Assembly (NCBI RefSeq): GCF_041296385.1
Contig: NC_091013.1
Location: 33,640,001-33,704,000, forward strand
DNA length: 64,000 nucleotides
Source of the DNA: Aphelocoma coerulescens
Taxonomy: Eukaryota; Chordata; Aves; Passeriformes; Corvidae
Direction of reading: 5' to 3'
The translations under genes and the position numbers were made by a program. Below the pieces are notes generated by a model. The model was not told where the DNA came from. It did no database searches and worked only from the letters and a program-made list of their open reading frames with translations. Positions 14,701 to 63,986 of this stretch are shown one piece after another (positions within the stretch are counted from its first letter, which is position 1; the number at the start of each line of letters is the position of its first letter).

Positions 14701-15597
14701 AAATGCAAGAAGATAGCACAGAAAGGAGCAAGTAAGACATCACTGATTGGTATAGTAATTGTAGGATTTCCAGACAGCACACATCAAAGGGATACAGATC
14801 GTTCTATTTGCTGTGAGATTTCACCAAACAGCCATCACCCCACGTAACCCACACTCCATTAAGACTTGTGCTACATCACTGAGTTAGCCATGATAACAGT
14901 GGAAGGCCAGGCAGAAATCCAGAGAATTAGTTAGAGGATGCCACACACACAATGGAGCTGACAGAAACACTCTAATTTAGTGGCAGGTTATTGGCATGTG
15001 CAATACTGTGGCCTTTACTACGCTCGTAGTAAACATTTGTGAAAATTCTCATTCATTCCAGGAATACACTGGAATTGTGAAAGCTGGGGACACAGTGTTG
15101 TTAGATGTCCTTATATTGCTAGAAAAAAATTTTTTTCTTCTCTAATTCTATTTGTAAATTTAAGGGAAAAAGCAAAGAAGTATTATATATTCATACTAGA
15201 CAAAGTGGTGCTTGCTGCTGATGTCCCAAATGGAAGGAACATCATGCCTTGCACTTGCAGAAGAATCTGCAATGGGAAAAAAAAGGTACAAAAAATACTA
15301 GTTAATTATAAAATCACATCTAGAAAAGACTGCTAAGAGAAAGCAGTGATGTTGCTCATTTGATTTAGGATTTTAAGTCTGTAAGTCTGTAGAGTGTAAC
15401 AAGAGCTAACTGGGGTCTGGATTCAAGCTGATCATTTTTGTAATACGAAGTTCTTAAACATCTTGGTTTCCACAGAACTAACCAGAGCTGTGTGGCGAAC
15501 CAGGCTTGGTTCTGGTTGTCTGTCTTTTCAGAGCAAAAATGGGGGCTCCAACACCCCCTATCAAGGTTTTTATGGAGAAAATTCTGGGGTTTAAGTT
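8759..15597. other. No gene recognised
   Basis: It includes purine-rich tracts near 9655-9690, A runs near 11139-11157 and 12976-12990, the AT hairpin at 11359-11396 and a G-rich stretch at 13480-13518. No exon could be supported. Confidence 0.5.
11359..11396 (+). repeat. AT-repeat hairpin
   Basis: TATATATATATATCT and AGATATATATATATA are separated by ATTTAT, a nearly perfect inverted repeat made of TA units. Confidence 0.85.
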
Positions 15598-15721
<124 letters not shown>

Positions 15722-15849
15722 AGACCATAGTCTGTGCGTTCTAAACAAGTCCCTGCTAGAGGTGAAGGACTCATTTTTTAGTAGGGAGTAAGTGCCTGAA
15801 AACAGGATGGCTGTTGTGTGAGACTACAGAGCTCAGACCAACACAGAGG

Positions 15850-16050
15850 GGCTTTCGCATTCCTGATGGACTTTCCAGGCGGGAGCGCTGCCCGCCCAGC
15901 CCCGGGGCGGGGGCGGAGGGGCCGGCAGGAAAGCCCAGCAGCAGTGCCTGCCCCGCGGGAAGGAGCGACTCCTCCACCCACCGTCCCATCCCTCCCACCG
16001 TGCCGCCCCTGCGGTGTGAAAAACTGGGTGGGCGAGCAGCCGGGCTCTCC
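15850..16050 (-). promoter_or_regulatory. CpG-rich segment with GC boxes, candidate OCA2 promoter
   Basis: About 17 CpGs occur in roughly 200 bases of an otherwise CpG-poor, AT-rich region. They include GGGGCGGGGGCGG (near 15904-15916), a tandem Sp1-type GC box. It lies about 9 kb beyond the HERC2 3' end, where OCA2 begins in vertebrates, on the same strand. No OCA2 coding exon was recognised nearby, so strand and gene are assigned from conserved gene order only. It could also be an unrelated CpG-rich element. Confidence 0.45.
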
Positions 16051-17057
16051 TGAGCTGTACATAACGACAGACACCTCTAAGAGACAAATTATCCCAGCCT
16101 GCCGTAGGGAGGGGTGCCTTCTGGCAAACTGTACATGGCTACACTAAAGTCACAGGTCTAAACTCCCAGTTGTAGTCCCTGGAGATGAAAGATGAGTGCA
16201 GCCAGCAGTCTAAGAAGGGACACCCTGACCACGGCCAGATGTCTACGGCGGGATGAGATTAAAAACTTTCCAGACTGTATCAGCTTTATTAAATAAGCCT
16301 CCACTCCCAAAATGTGGAGAATAGACACTGAGTTCACAGATGGTGACCTTCAATTTAGACATCTAGATATAGCAGGGATGAAGCCTTGGGGGACACCAGT
16401 AGAGCATTCTTCCACAGGGAGGTCTGCCTCTCCTGCACAATGAATGGGAAGAGGGAGATGCCTTTGCAAGGGGTCTTTCTAACCAGGAGCAGTTTGTTTC
16501 CCATAAGGCAGATGTCCATGCACACTGCCCTGAGGCCATACAGCTGTTCCTCCGTAGCTGCACTGGGCAAATGGTCACTGGGCATATGCACTTCGAGCTC
16601 AGACAAGCTGTGGCCAGGCTCCATCCTCATCTGTCTCTTCTATTCTTTTCTCCTCCAGTTACTTTTTTTTCCACTTGTTTGTTCCTGGTTCTGCCTCTTG
16701 TTTCCTTCCTCTGTGAGGGCCTGTCCACAGGGATGGTGAGAGGAGTGGTAGTGAGCAGAAGTGGTGAAAATACAGAGACAAAAAAGTCCATTTGTTGAAT
16801 ACCAACCTGAGACAGCATAACTTTTGGCAGGGAGTGGGGAAATCTGGTCTATCACTTATCATCTAGTTGTCGTGAGGGTGACAAGTGGCTAACTTCCTCT
16901 ACAGTTACTGAACAGGGACAGTATCCAGCAGCACTGCCCCACTCAGAGCCAAGTTAGCAGTTAGATGTAATTTGCTATCTTGAACTGACCATCTGAGAAG
17001 CCTGTAACAATGTGGCCCAGAACTGAACAAACCAAACTCAATTAACAAGGCCAGGTT
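16051..17057. other. No gene confirmed; small minus-strand open frame
   Basis: A 91-codon open frame with ATG (16355-16630, minus) is followed 65 nt on by AATAAA (16285-16290). It matches nothing I know. The rest shows no recognisable feature. Confidence 0.4.
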
Positions 17058-17178
17058 GGATGGGGGTTTGAGCAACCTGGTCCAGTGGAAGGTGTCCCTG
17101 CCCATAGCAGGGAATTTGGAGCTAGATGATCTTTAATGTCCCCCCCAACTCAAACTATTCAGTGATTCTATGAGCCAG
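17058..17178 (+). mobile_element. CR1 LINE 3' end fragment
   Basis: AGCAACCTGGTCCAGTGGAA, then GGTGTCCCTGCCCATAGCAG and GAGCTAGATGATCTTTAATG, ending in ATTCAGTGATTCTATGA. This is the characteristic avian CR1 3' untranslated end with its short ATTCTATG-type tail. Only the last 120 bases or so are present. Confidence 0.93.
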
Positions 17179-18137
17179 CAAACTTAAATGAAAGATTCAC
17201 CTTTCCAGAGAACATGGGAAAAAGCAACCCCTCCAGGAAGAGCTGCAGCAAGGAAAAAGAGAGGAAAACTATCTCTGGCAGCCAATCCCATGACTTTTGT
17301 TTTCAGGTTGAGGCTAAGACAGAACTAGTGGTTCATTCAGTCCCTAGAGATAATGAACAAACTTACCCTGCATTCTGCTACTATTGGAGGTCTCAGAGCA
17401 TTTCATATCATGCTACAATTGCCATCACACTGGTCAGCCCAGCACCGAGTGTGCCTCACCAGCGGTGAGATGGCCCACAGGAAAAGCAGAGCATCCATGA
17501 ACTTTTGATCCTTGCTCACAGTGCCCAGCTGGCAAGGACACAGACGCACATCCCAGCCCTGTTGTGTGTGCCTGGATGCACTCTCAAAGGCTCCACGAAA
17601 CAGGTCATGGGATGTGGTCAGGAAGGAATGCAGATTATAACAGTACCCTTTCAGCTCTGGGCCCTGAAAGGTGGCATTCAGTGCCTGCCTGACACTCCTC
17701 CTGCTCCTGGCCATAGCCCCTGGCTATGCAGCTGCTCCACAGGCCAAATGCTGCCCATCTTCACAGGCCAGGGAGCTGCTGGACATTTATGCCTTGCTTC
17801 AGGGGCACAGGAGCAGGACAGCAGTGTCCAGATGATACAGGGAGGTCTACCAGGACCACTACATTACTCTTTGTATAAGAAGATGCAAACACAAGAGCAA
17901 ACGCCCTTTTATGCACGAGCACATACGTCAAAAGAAGCACGAGACTACTTATTTCACAAGGGGAGCTTCATGTCCATAAGTCATCCCTTATTCTTAGGAT
18001 TAATCATAACTCAGCTGAGGCAATTACAAAACCTTTATCTGTGTGTCTCTCTCGTTTACATAGAGAAACAAATTCTGAATGGCTTCAAATTCTACATCTC
18101 ACTGTACCTCTGCCGGTCTCCACATCTATTCTAGAGC
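17179..18137. other. No gene recognised
   Basis: A 209-codon plus-strand open frame (17505-18134) is open from a non-ATG start. It shows no domain, is low in charged residues and stops beside the LTR. It is probably chance. Confidence 0.45.
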
Positions 18138-18596
18138 TGATGCCTTAAGAGGCCTCCTAGAAACAGAGACTAGACGGGAATAAGGGAATAAAAGTAGGTA
18201 TTTATTTGAAAGGCCTTCAGAGGTACCCCTGGGGAGCCAGAGGCTGTTGCCAAGATGGACGCCAAGGTGGATGACAGGTCATGAGTTTTTCACACTTTTA
18301 TAGGTTTGGTTCATTTGCATAGCAGGGTTAATTCTCCAATTAAAGCTTCAGTTTAATGATGTAATTCCCCTCAGTTTAACCCCCCCACTTTAGAGGCTCT
18401 TTGGTTTATACTTTTTGGCCTAGGACAGTCTTGGTGTCCTTGGAGAGCAGGCCCAGGGAGGCTTTGTTATGTCTACCTAGCACGAGAGAGCAGAAATTTA
18501 ACAGGCTACAAGAAACTTTCAGAGTTACACACTAGGCAGTACAGGATTTGAAAAATACAGAAGTCAAAACCTAAGGCATCAGAGTAACCACATACA
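18138..18596 (-). mobile_element. LTR of an endogenous retrovirus, minus orientation
   Basis: In minus orientation, TGATGCCTTA (18572-18581) and TAAGGCATCA (18138-18147) are perfect 10-base inverted ends. Between them are a TATA box (CCTATAAAAGTG, near 18297), an AATAAA signal (TTTCAAATAAATACC, near 18202) and a short U5. Upstream, GGAGAGGGGG directly followed by TGTATGTGG could be a polypurine tract and the true LTR start, which is why the right edge is given as 18596. No target duplication was found. Confidence 0.8.
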
Positions 18597-21500
18597 CCCC
18601 CTCTCCACTTTCCCACTTTACACTGGTCTGGAATGGGGCAAGATACATAATTACTATAGGACTGTTACACTGGTGCCCATGCAGAGGCAAACAACAGTCT
18701 TAAACGGGGTTATGGAGCCATTATTTCTGTGTATGAGGCAAAGCAGAGAAATAATAATGTTTCCAGCAGAGTTGAAACTAATTTGCTTAAACAGGGAAGT
18801 TTTCTGAATTTTTCATGAAAGGAGTTATTTGACTGCTCAGATTTTTCAGTAAAGTTTAACAGTGATTAACAAGGCTTTCCCTTCCCTCCACCATTTTTTT
18901 CCAAATATGTGTATGATTAATAGCAATACATTATAATTAATGATACACACTTATATACGATTCTACATTATTACATATTACTTAATATGTCCCAGTCCAT
19001 TTTACAAAATCCATTGTGTCAGTTTGGTTGAGCAGAAACATCTCTACCTCAGCATTTGCCAAACTGGTGAGAAGAATTTTATTTCCAGACTCTCTAAAGC
19101 AGAGCTGGCTCCCATAAGCTCACTGATAAGAACATCTCATCATAAATCCTTGTCTCCATGTTGGACTTGGACAGTGGAGAGGTGTATTTCACAAGACACT
19201 CATTTTCATCTCATTTGACAGTTTTTTGTTTCTGACCGTTTACTTTCCACTGATGTAACTCCATCCAAAAAGCCATACTAAAAGGAAAACAGCTCTGCAA
19301 CATCACCAGGGATGACCTCCAGGGACCTTGGCCAACTTTGCATTTCTGAGCTACACACAAATATTCATCTCTGAAGGGTGGATCTGGTCACACAGGGTGC
19401 TGAGGACTGCTCAACGCTGGCAATCTAAGTCCATCTCAGTGGAAGGAAAGCATCATTTCACTTCATGACATGGGTAGCTCAGCAGATGAAAGACCTCTGT
19501 CATGCCAAAATCCCACCCCTACACAGTATAGACCCTTCTCGAAGCAGACTTTAATTCCCAATTTGGCTTTCCAGGCTAGAGGATGCTTAATCCAGAGCAG
19601 ATACTTTGCAATCACTCCCAACCCAGCAGTACCATGGTTATGATGTTATTATTAGGAAATGCTGTCTTCATCAGGCAACAGACAAGTTACTGAAAACTCA
19701 TGAAATGACCACAAGACCAGCCATGTCAGTACATGAGTGCTCAGTAGTTTCAATTCACCTCTTTCCCAAAAGCAGCAGAAGTGAATCCATGCTCTGATGG
19801 GTAGAGGGGGGCCCTGACTACTGCAAATGCTACTGTCTCAGGTTTGTCTTGAGACTATAAAGTAACCCGAGTCTCCCACAAGTGCTGCAGAACAGGTTTT
19901 TTACCATCTCCTTGTGAGGCCTTAGCAGCAACTGTTACTGCTCCATAAAGGATGAGAAAGTGATACTGCCTCGCAAGAATGAAGCCTTGGCTGTGTCTAA
20001 GAATTGAGTGTAGAGACCATTTTCATCAATGCAGCCTATGTGTTGAAACAGCTTTTCTGTACAACACAGGAACTTTGATCTCCTGACTCCTGGTCCTGTG
20101 CCTTAACCACACAGGAAGCTACATGGGTAAACTGGTCACAAGTACCACAGGCCAGAGCCTGGTCAGTATCTCTGCCAGGAAGCAGCAGCCCCCAGGATCA
20201 CAGGAAGGAAGGTGCCTGATTGGTACTCCAAAGTTCGTTTCTTTCCCAGTTTTGTCCAGCCAGTTTTCCCCCGGGAATCCCTGTCCCCTGCAGGAGCGTA
20301 AAGGAAGAACAACTCACTCAAGGCAGCTCAAATCTCACTACATATACCCACACAGGTATTTAATGCATTTTATTTCTTCCTCCTGCTATGCATGGCACTT
20401 CATAACTCACTAACATCTGCATTGCTCAGGTCAGACAGCCCTTCTCCTATCAATTAAATTTTGGACATGAGCCATGTTCTCCAGGTTGTTTCTAGGTCAG
20501 TGTGATGAAACTGATGAAAAACGTGAGAAGCAGCAGAACCAGGAAGGACATATGCAACAGTCTTGCTCAAAAAACCTTTCCAGTTTAGGAGAAACCTTCG
20601 CATTTTGCCTGAAGCTTTACCTGTAAAATTTTGATGTTACACTTTATTGCTTTTTTTCCTCTATGTGTTGCTGTCAAACAGGGTAACAAAGCTCAGCTGA
20701 CCACCAAACCACATTGGCACTTTTTGCCCCCACACACTGATGAAGTTTTCACAGGGAAACAAGGTTTATACTCCTAGCTTAGACTGTATTTTCTAGAAGT
20801 GAGGTACTCCATCCTTATTATGGCTTATTGGCAGTAATAAGTACATGCAAGTGCCCTTAACAATTAAGGTCCTTTTCACTTAACACTGACCATTTACAAA
20901 AGAGAATCCTAGAGTATTTTACATCATATCCATGTCCTCCAAACAGACTTCTCAAAATGCTTCTGCTAAAACCTTTTTCAGGTATGATGCTAGTGCACCA
21001 CATGCACACTCAGTGGAGAGAGCTGATAAAAGATGGTCAGGAAACAACTGACACAATTCTACTCTGTCTTTCTGAGAAATTTTGCACAATTGTAGTCACT
21101 GACCATCAGATGATTAAATGCAAAGCTGAAGAATGGTGCCTTGCAGATATACCATCAGCACTCACATTTGAGATGGATACTCAAATCACCAGAATCTTTT
21201 CCAAGCATCAGGAGCATCAATTCACAAATAGTTTGTGTCACATTCACAGTTCTATTGCTTTGCTGCAGTTTTCGCTTAAGACAAGGACATGACACCACGA
21301 CAGAATATTTTTTCCACCAATTCCACACCTTTCAACTCCAGCTGAGTTAAAGAACTGTGTTGGCATGTTTTAGTTAACACCATAATTTTTAATAATAAGG
21401 TTTGTTGGGAGTTTAGCCTTGAAAGTCAACATCTGCAGGAAACTCTGTATCTATACATTTTCTTTGATCTAAAAAGGGAAACTGTTTTATCAACGAGATC

Positions 21501-21624
21501 TTTGGAATCCACTGCTTTTCCAATGAATCTTTGGAATCAGGACCAACCACCTCAAGTGTAGGTGTATCAATGCATGCAGCCTGGGGAACACACAAGGAAT
21601 TGGGGTCTGCACCCAGTCAGGAAT
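18597..21624. other. No gene recognised
   Basis: AT-rich intergenic-looking sequence between an LTR and a CR1 copy. The first bases, rich in C/T (18597-18620), may be retroviral remnant next to the LTR. Confidence 0.45.
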
Positions 21625-22900
21625 TTATGATGTCCCAGGAGCAATGGAAACACTGGTACAACAATTCACACAGCTGTAGGATCACGCTGGATGGGTATAG
21701 GCAACAGGAAAAGGGGGTGAATACCCACTGAGAACTGCAACGGCATTGCCAGGGTTTGCAGAAGTGCAGTTAGGAAAACAAAAGCTCAGCTTGAACTGAA
21801 ATTGGCCAGATGCAAAAAAACCAGAAAGGTTTCTTCAGGTATGTAAACAACCAGTAGAAACAGAAGGAAAACATGGACTTGCTGTGCAACAGGAAAGCTG
21901 AATTAGTCACTAGCAATGCTTAAAAGGCAGAAGTTCTCAACACTTTCTTCACCTCGGTCTTTACCAGCACTATTGGGCCTCTGGCCTTTGGAACAAAAAT
22001 CCAGGTTGATGCAAAAATAGACTCACCATCAGTGAAGAAAGAGTTGGGGTGTGAACTGTTACAGAAGCTCAACCCCTACAAATTGATGGGCCCTGACAGT
22101 ATCCACCTCAGAGCTTTAAGAGAGCTGGCTGACATCGTGTGTGCACTTTCCACAACCTTGGAGAACTGTGGAGATCAGGGGATATCCCAGAAGACAGCAA
22201 GAAGGCTAATGTCACCTGCATTTAAAGGTCTTAAAGGATGATCCGGGAAGTTACAGGCTCATCAGTCTTACTTCAGTCCCTGGGAAAGTTATGCAACAAA
22301 TCCCCCTGGGGGGCTATCACAAGTCAGATGAAGCCCATGACTTGGAAAAGTGAGCAGGGATTCGTGAAGGGTAAATCACGCTTGACAAACCTGATCACCT
22401 TTTACAACACATTCACTGGCTCGGTTGATGTGTGGCAAGCGGTGGACATTGTCTACTCAATACGAATGAACAGTGTGCTGCTGCAGCAAAGAAACCCAGC
22501 AAGAGCTGGGTTACATCAAGATGGAATCACCCGCACAGATAAAAGTAGTCTTTATCCTACTTGGCACTTGTGAGGCCACACCTGGAATACTGTGCACAAA
22601 GATGTGGACAGGCTGCAGAGGATCCAGAGAAGGACCACAAAGAGGGCCAGAGGATTGGGAGGCCTGTCATGTGAGGAAAGACCCTAAGAACTGGGTTTGG
22701 TCATTTGGCCTGAAGAAAAGAAGCCTTATGAGAGACCTTATCAACATGTTTCAGTACCTAAATGGTACCTACAAAGAAGACAGACACTCCTTTTTTACAA
22801 GGAGTTACATGGAAAAGACAAGGGGGAATGGTACAAATTATTCTTGAGGAGATTGCTGTTAGACAGAAGAGAAAAAATTTTCACAGAATAGTCTCACCAG
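21625..22900 (+). mobile_element. CR1 LINE fragment with internal deletions, left part
   Basis: Pieces of the CR1 ORF2 appear in order: an endonuclease-like remnant (WYNNSHSCRITLDGYR), the pre-RT stretch KNQKGFFRYVNNQ and AEVLNTFFTSVFTSTIG, the RT start GPDSIHLRALREL, and a C-terminal part with HVRKDPKNW. Large internal segments are missing, and stops and frameshifts are present. The 3' end continues beyond the LTR inserted at 22901-23368. Confidence 0.9.
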
Positions 22901-23368
22901 TGTCAGGAAAATTAATCCACAAACATCAGAGAGAGGAGTCCTGTTACTTTATCTGAATAAAGGGAGAGGCCATGGGGCATTGCCCCTTGGGTCTCTCAAG
23001 TTTTTGGAGTGTGCAGCCTCCTTTTTATCTTAATTTCCCAGCCGCATTTCCCTCTCTCTTCCCCCATTGGCTGAGGTACTCGAGAGGTACAGACTTCCTG
23101 GAATGCCTAATACCTAAGGTTCCCTTCAAATGTATTACCCCCTCCTTTATTTTTAGTTCTTATTGAATTTTGTGGTTTTCCCATTTTTTCTTTCATCTCT
23201 CAATATCCAATTTCATTTCTCAGCAGACCTACAGTTTGTTTGTAGAGACAAATCTCTTTCCATTCATCAATCAGTGGAACCCTTCTCATTGTTTCTTTTT
23301 ATCTCTCAGTGCTAATTTCATCAACCAGTAGGGCCAGAGCTTGTTTGTAAAGTCTCTCATTCCTTTCA
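22901..23368 (-). mobile_element. Solo LTR inserted in the CR1, minus orientation
   Basis: It is 468 nt. In minus orientation it begins TGAAAGGAATGAGAG and ends TTTTCCTGACA. It contains a TATA-like GATAAAAAGGAGGC (near 23025) and AATAAA-like downstream T-rich signals. It is flanked by the direct repeat CCAG (22897-22900 and 23369-23372), a 4-base target duplication. No internal viral sequence remains. Reading the CR1 across it restores CR1 order, which confirms the edges. Confidence 0.85.
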
Positions 23369-23525
23369 CCAGGGAGGTGGCAGATTCCCCAACATGGACA
23401 CTCTTAAGATTCAGCTGGACAGAATGCTGAACCATCTTGTCTAAATTGCACTTTTGCCAATAAAGTTGGAACAGACAGCCCTTGAGGCCCCTTCCAATCT
23501 GATAATCTAAGAAATGCTGTAAGTC
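23369..23525 (+). mobile_element. CR1 LINE 3' end, right part
   Basis: GGGAGGTGGCAGATTCCCCA, then AGATTCAGCTGGACAGAATG, CATCTTGTCTAAATTG and CCCTTCCAATCTGATAATCT. This is the 3' untranslated end of the CR1 copy whose left part is at 21625-22900. Confidence 0.9.
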
Positions 23526-24541
23526 AAGCCACAGGTGACAAGCATCACACTGTAAAAAGGTGCCTGACACTCTTCTGTTAGGATGGGAAAGCAAAGAAGC
23601 AGGCCTAGGAAGCTTCTTTTACAGTTCAATGCAACAATGCAAATGGATTCCTTACATAAAGCATACTTCTTTTTTACTTTCCTTGGATATAAAACCCTGA
23701 CATTGTTTTTCTTTTCTATAAGCAAGTTATAAACTCCAAGTAACAGTAGTCCATATGCTTCTGGAATGGGGCTTGAAATTCAAGAATGGCAACTGAACTT
23801 GGTAAAAGACCTTGGACTGAGATTTGGGCATGACTCGTTCATCCCACCTCCTGAAAAGCTGACTACAGACTCTCTTTGATCAAGTTGGATGCCTACAGGG
23901 CTCTGGTGTTAGCATGACAAAGGGCAGCAGACAACCACATGAGCACTTCTTTACTACTTCTCCATTCCTTACCCTAAGGAGAAATTCAATTCAGCAGCAA
24001 AGATAAAAGAGGTTCTGAAAGGTTTTTTGAGTTTTGCATCTTAAAGACTCAAAAAGACAGAGCATTTTTCACCAGCAGACAGAAAATTTGGAGGACAGAG
24101 CACAGGCCTGAGTTCTGGAACCTCCAGTGAGACAGCATCAGGACGGGTATTTATTGCAAGAGATCTTTAGCACTAAACAGAGGACTCTAAAGCTAACGTA
24201 TTTCAAAATACTGACGTCTTAACTACCAACAGTTTCACCACTATACTGAATATCAAGTTTGTCTCATGAAAACTTAGTTCATGACCACAGTTAATATTTA
24301 AATCTAGTTGGAACAGAAGTCAAATGCACACACTAAACAAGAATGAATCCAGTCATAATTGTAAAATGTTAAATTGTAAAATGTTGAATACTCACATATA
24401 CCTATCCTAATAATTACAGAAGCAATGGTATGACATCACCTACTAATAGATTTTAAAGTAAAATATTAGTGTTCTGGCACAATTAATCTTACTCTCCTGT
24501 TTTGAAAAACTAGTGCATACCTATCTGTGTGGTCAGGAATG
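23526..24541. other. No gene recognised
   Basis: Intergenic-looking sequence downstream of HERC2. It contains a small tandem copy of AATTGTAAAATGTT near 24357-24385. Confidence 0.5.
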
Positions 24542-24668
24542 TGTCATGATCGATATGTCATGTGCCAATGTGTCATGACCAGGCCTTGTAAGGTGACTTA
24601 ATTTTCTCAGTGATACGACATTACACGAGTGTCATCATACTCCTCTCATGTTCAGGTACTTCATGACA
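24542..24668 (+). promoter_or_regulatory. Cluster of four TGTCATG motifs downstream of HERC2
   Basis: TGTCATG occurs at 24542, 24556 and 24571 on the plus strand, spaced 14 and 15 nt, and again in reverse at 24662-24668. The middle copy reads GTCATGTGCC (24557-24566), close to the M-box GTCATGTGCT bound by MITF in pigment-cell genes. TGTCA is also the reverse of a TALE-homeobox core. It lies between the HERC2 3' end and the presumed OCA2 promoter. The regulatory role is inference. Confidence 0.4.
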
Positions 24669-24985
24669 CCTCTCCCTTACACTTCCTCAAAACTTTTTCC
24701 CAAGTGTCCATGAATAAATTCACCATTACTGTCAACAGCAGCCTTAGGAACAACTGCATAAGCAAGGTGTACCTAATCACTACAATTAACACGTTATCTG
24801 GACTTGCTCAAGTTTACTGTAGCTCACAAAATGTCTCTGGAAACGCACCTACTATTGGTGGAGCAGTTTGGTCAAAAGCTGTAAATTGCAGAAACATTTC
24901 TTAGTCGAGCTGTTTCAATGTTCATCCCATGTAGGAGCTGCATTAGGGTGAAAAAACACATACTGGTTCTTTATGTGGCAGAACT

Positions 24986-24991
24986 TTTATT
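24986..24991 (-). promoter_or_regulatory. HERC2: Candidate distal polyadenylation signal of HERC2 (AATAAA)
   Basis: AATAAA on the minus strand within CTAAATAAAAG, followed about 15-25 nt on by a T/G-containing stretch. It is the most distal of three AATAAA motifs after the stop; the others are at 25501-25506 and 25191-25196. Confidence 0.5.
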
Positions 24992-25500
24992 TAGAGGGAA
25001 ATTATAACTTTTGCATTTACATGGCACCAATTATATACAGTACACTTTCCATGATAAGAATTATGATGCTTTCACAGAAAGGTATCAAATTTGAGATAAA
25101 TAATGCATAAACTAAAATATACAAACCAGGGGTGGAAGTGAAACTATTGGCCATTTTTAATTATCTATATAAGAATTTCAAGGAATAATGTTTATTCAAT
25201 GTTCAAAAACTTTTAACAAACTTCTAGTAAAGTTAATTGAAATATTTATAATACTATTCCATTGTTGCACAGTATTTCCAATATACAATCAAGAAGATGC
25301 ACAGAACACAACACTTAATATGAAAAAACCTATTGCACCCACAATTTAAAGGTTTCACTGCCTTTTGGATGCTGCACTACCATATTTATATAAACATTTA
25401 CAACACTTCAGTAAACACAAAGGTTCTAAACGTAGTGCAGCATTATGGGGGGCCATTTTCAGCTCTTAAAATAAATGTTAAATGCCCATATACTGTGCCA

Positions 25501-25506
25501 TTTATT
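25501..25506 (-). promoter_or_regulatory. HERC2: Candidate proximal polyadenylation signal of HERC2 (AATAAA)
   Basis: AATAAA on the minus strand about 190 nt after the stop. It could give a short 3' UTR. The sequence alone cannot show which signal is used. Confidence 0.35.
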
Positions 25507-25695
25507 TTAAGCTGATGGATTAAGCTGTAATCCTTAAGTCCTACTGTGAGTAGCAAACACACTTTCCCCATGTTCAGAAGATTACCATCCCTCTGACTAT
25601 ATAGTCTCTGTTCTGAAACCTGAACCATCCTTGGCTTCATTGTCATTTTGGCATTTTGCCTCAGTGCTTTTAACAACTATTCCTTATATTACTTT

Positions 25696-63986
<38,291 letters not shown>

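Larger units (their letters stand above)
24970..25695 (-). other. HERC2: HERC2 3' untranslated region (right end exact, left end approximate)
   Basis: About 725 nt of AT-rich sequence lies between the HERC2 stop and the most distal good polyadenylation signal. No open frame of note was seen. The length is similar to the several-hundred-base 3' UTR I recall for mammalian HERC2. The cleavage site itself cannot be read. Confidence 0.6.

Noticed and set aside
15778..16147. Overlapping open frames of 79-109 codons on both strands in the CpG-rich segment
   Set aside because: GC-rich DNA lacks stop codons. The translations are Pro/Gly/Arg-rich with no homology, and frames are open on both strands at once.
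17505..18134. 209-codon plus-strand open frame, the longest outside HERC2
   Set aside because: It has no ATG at its start, no recognisable domain and no splice context, and it ends beside an LTR. A frame of this length can arise by chance in 64 kb.
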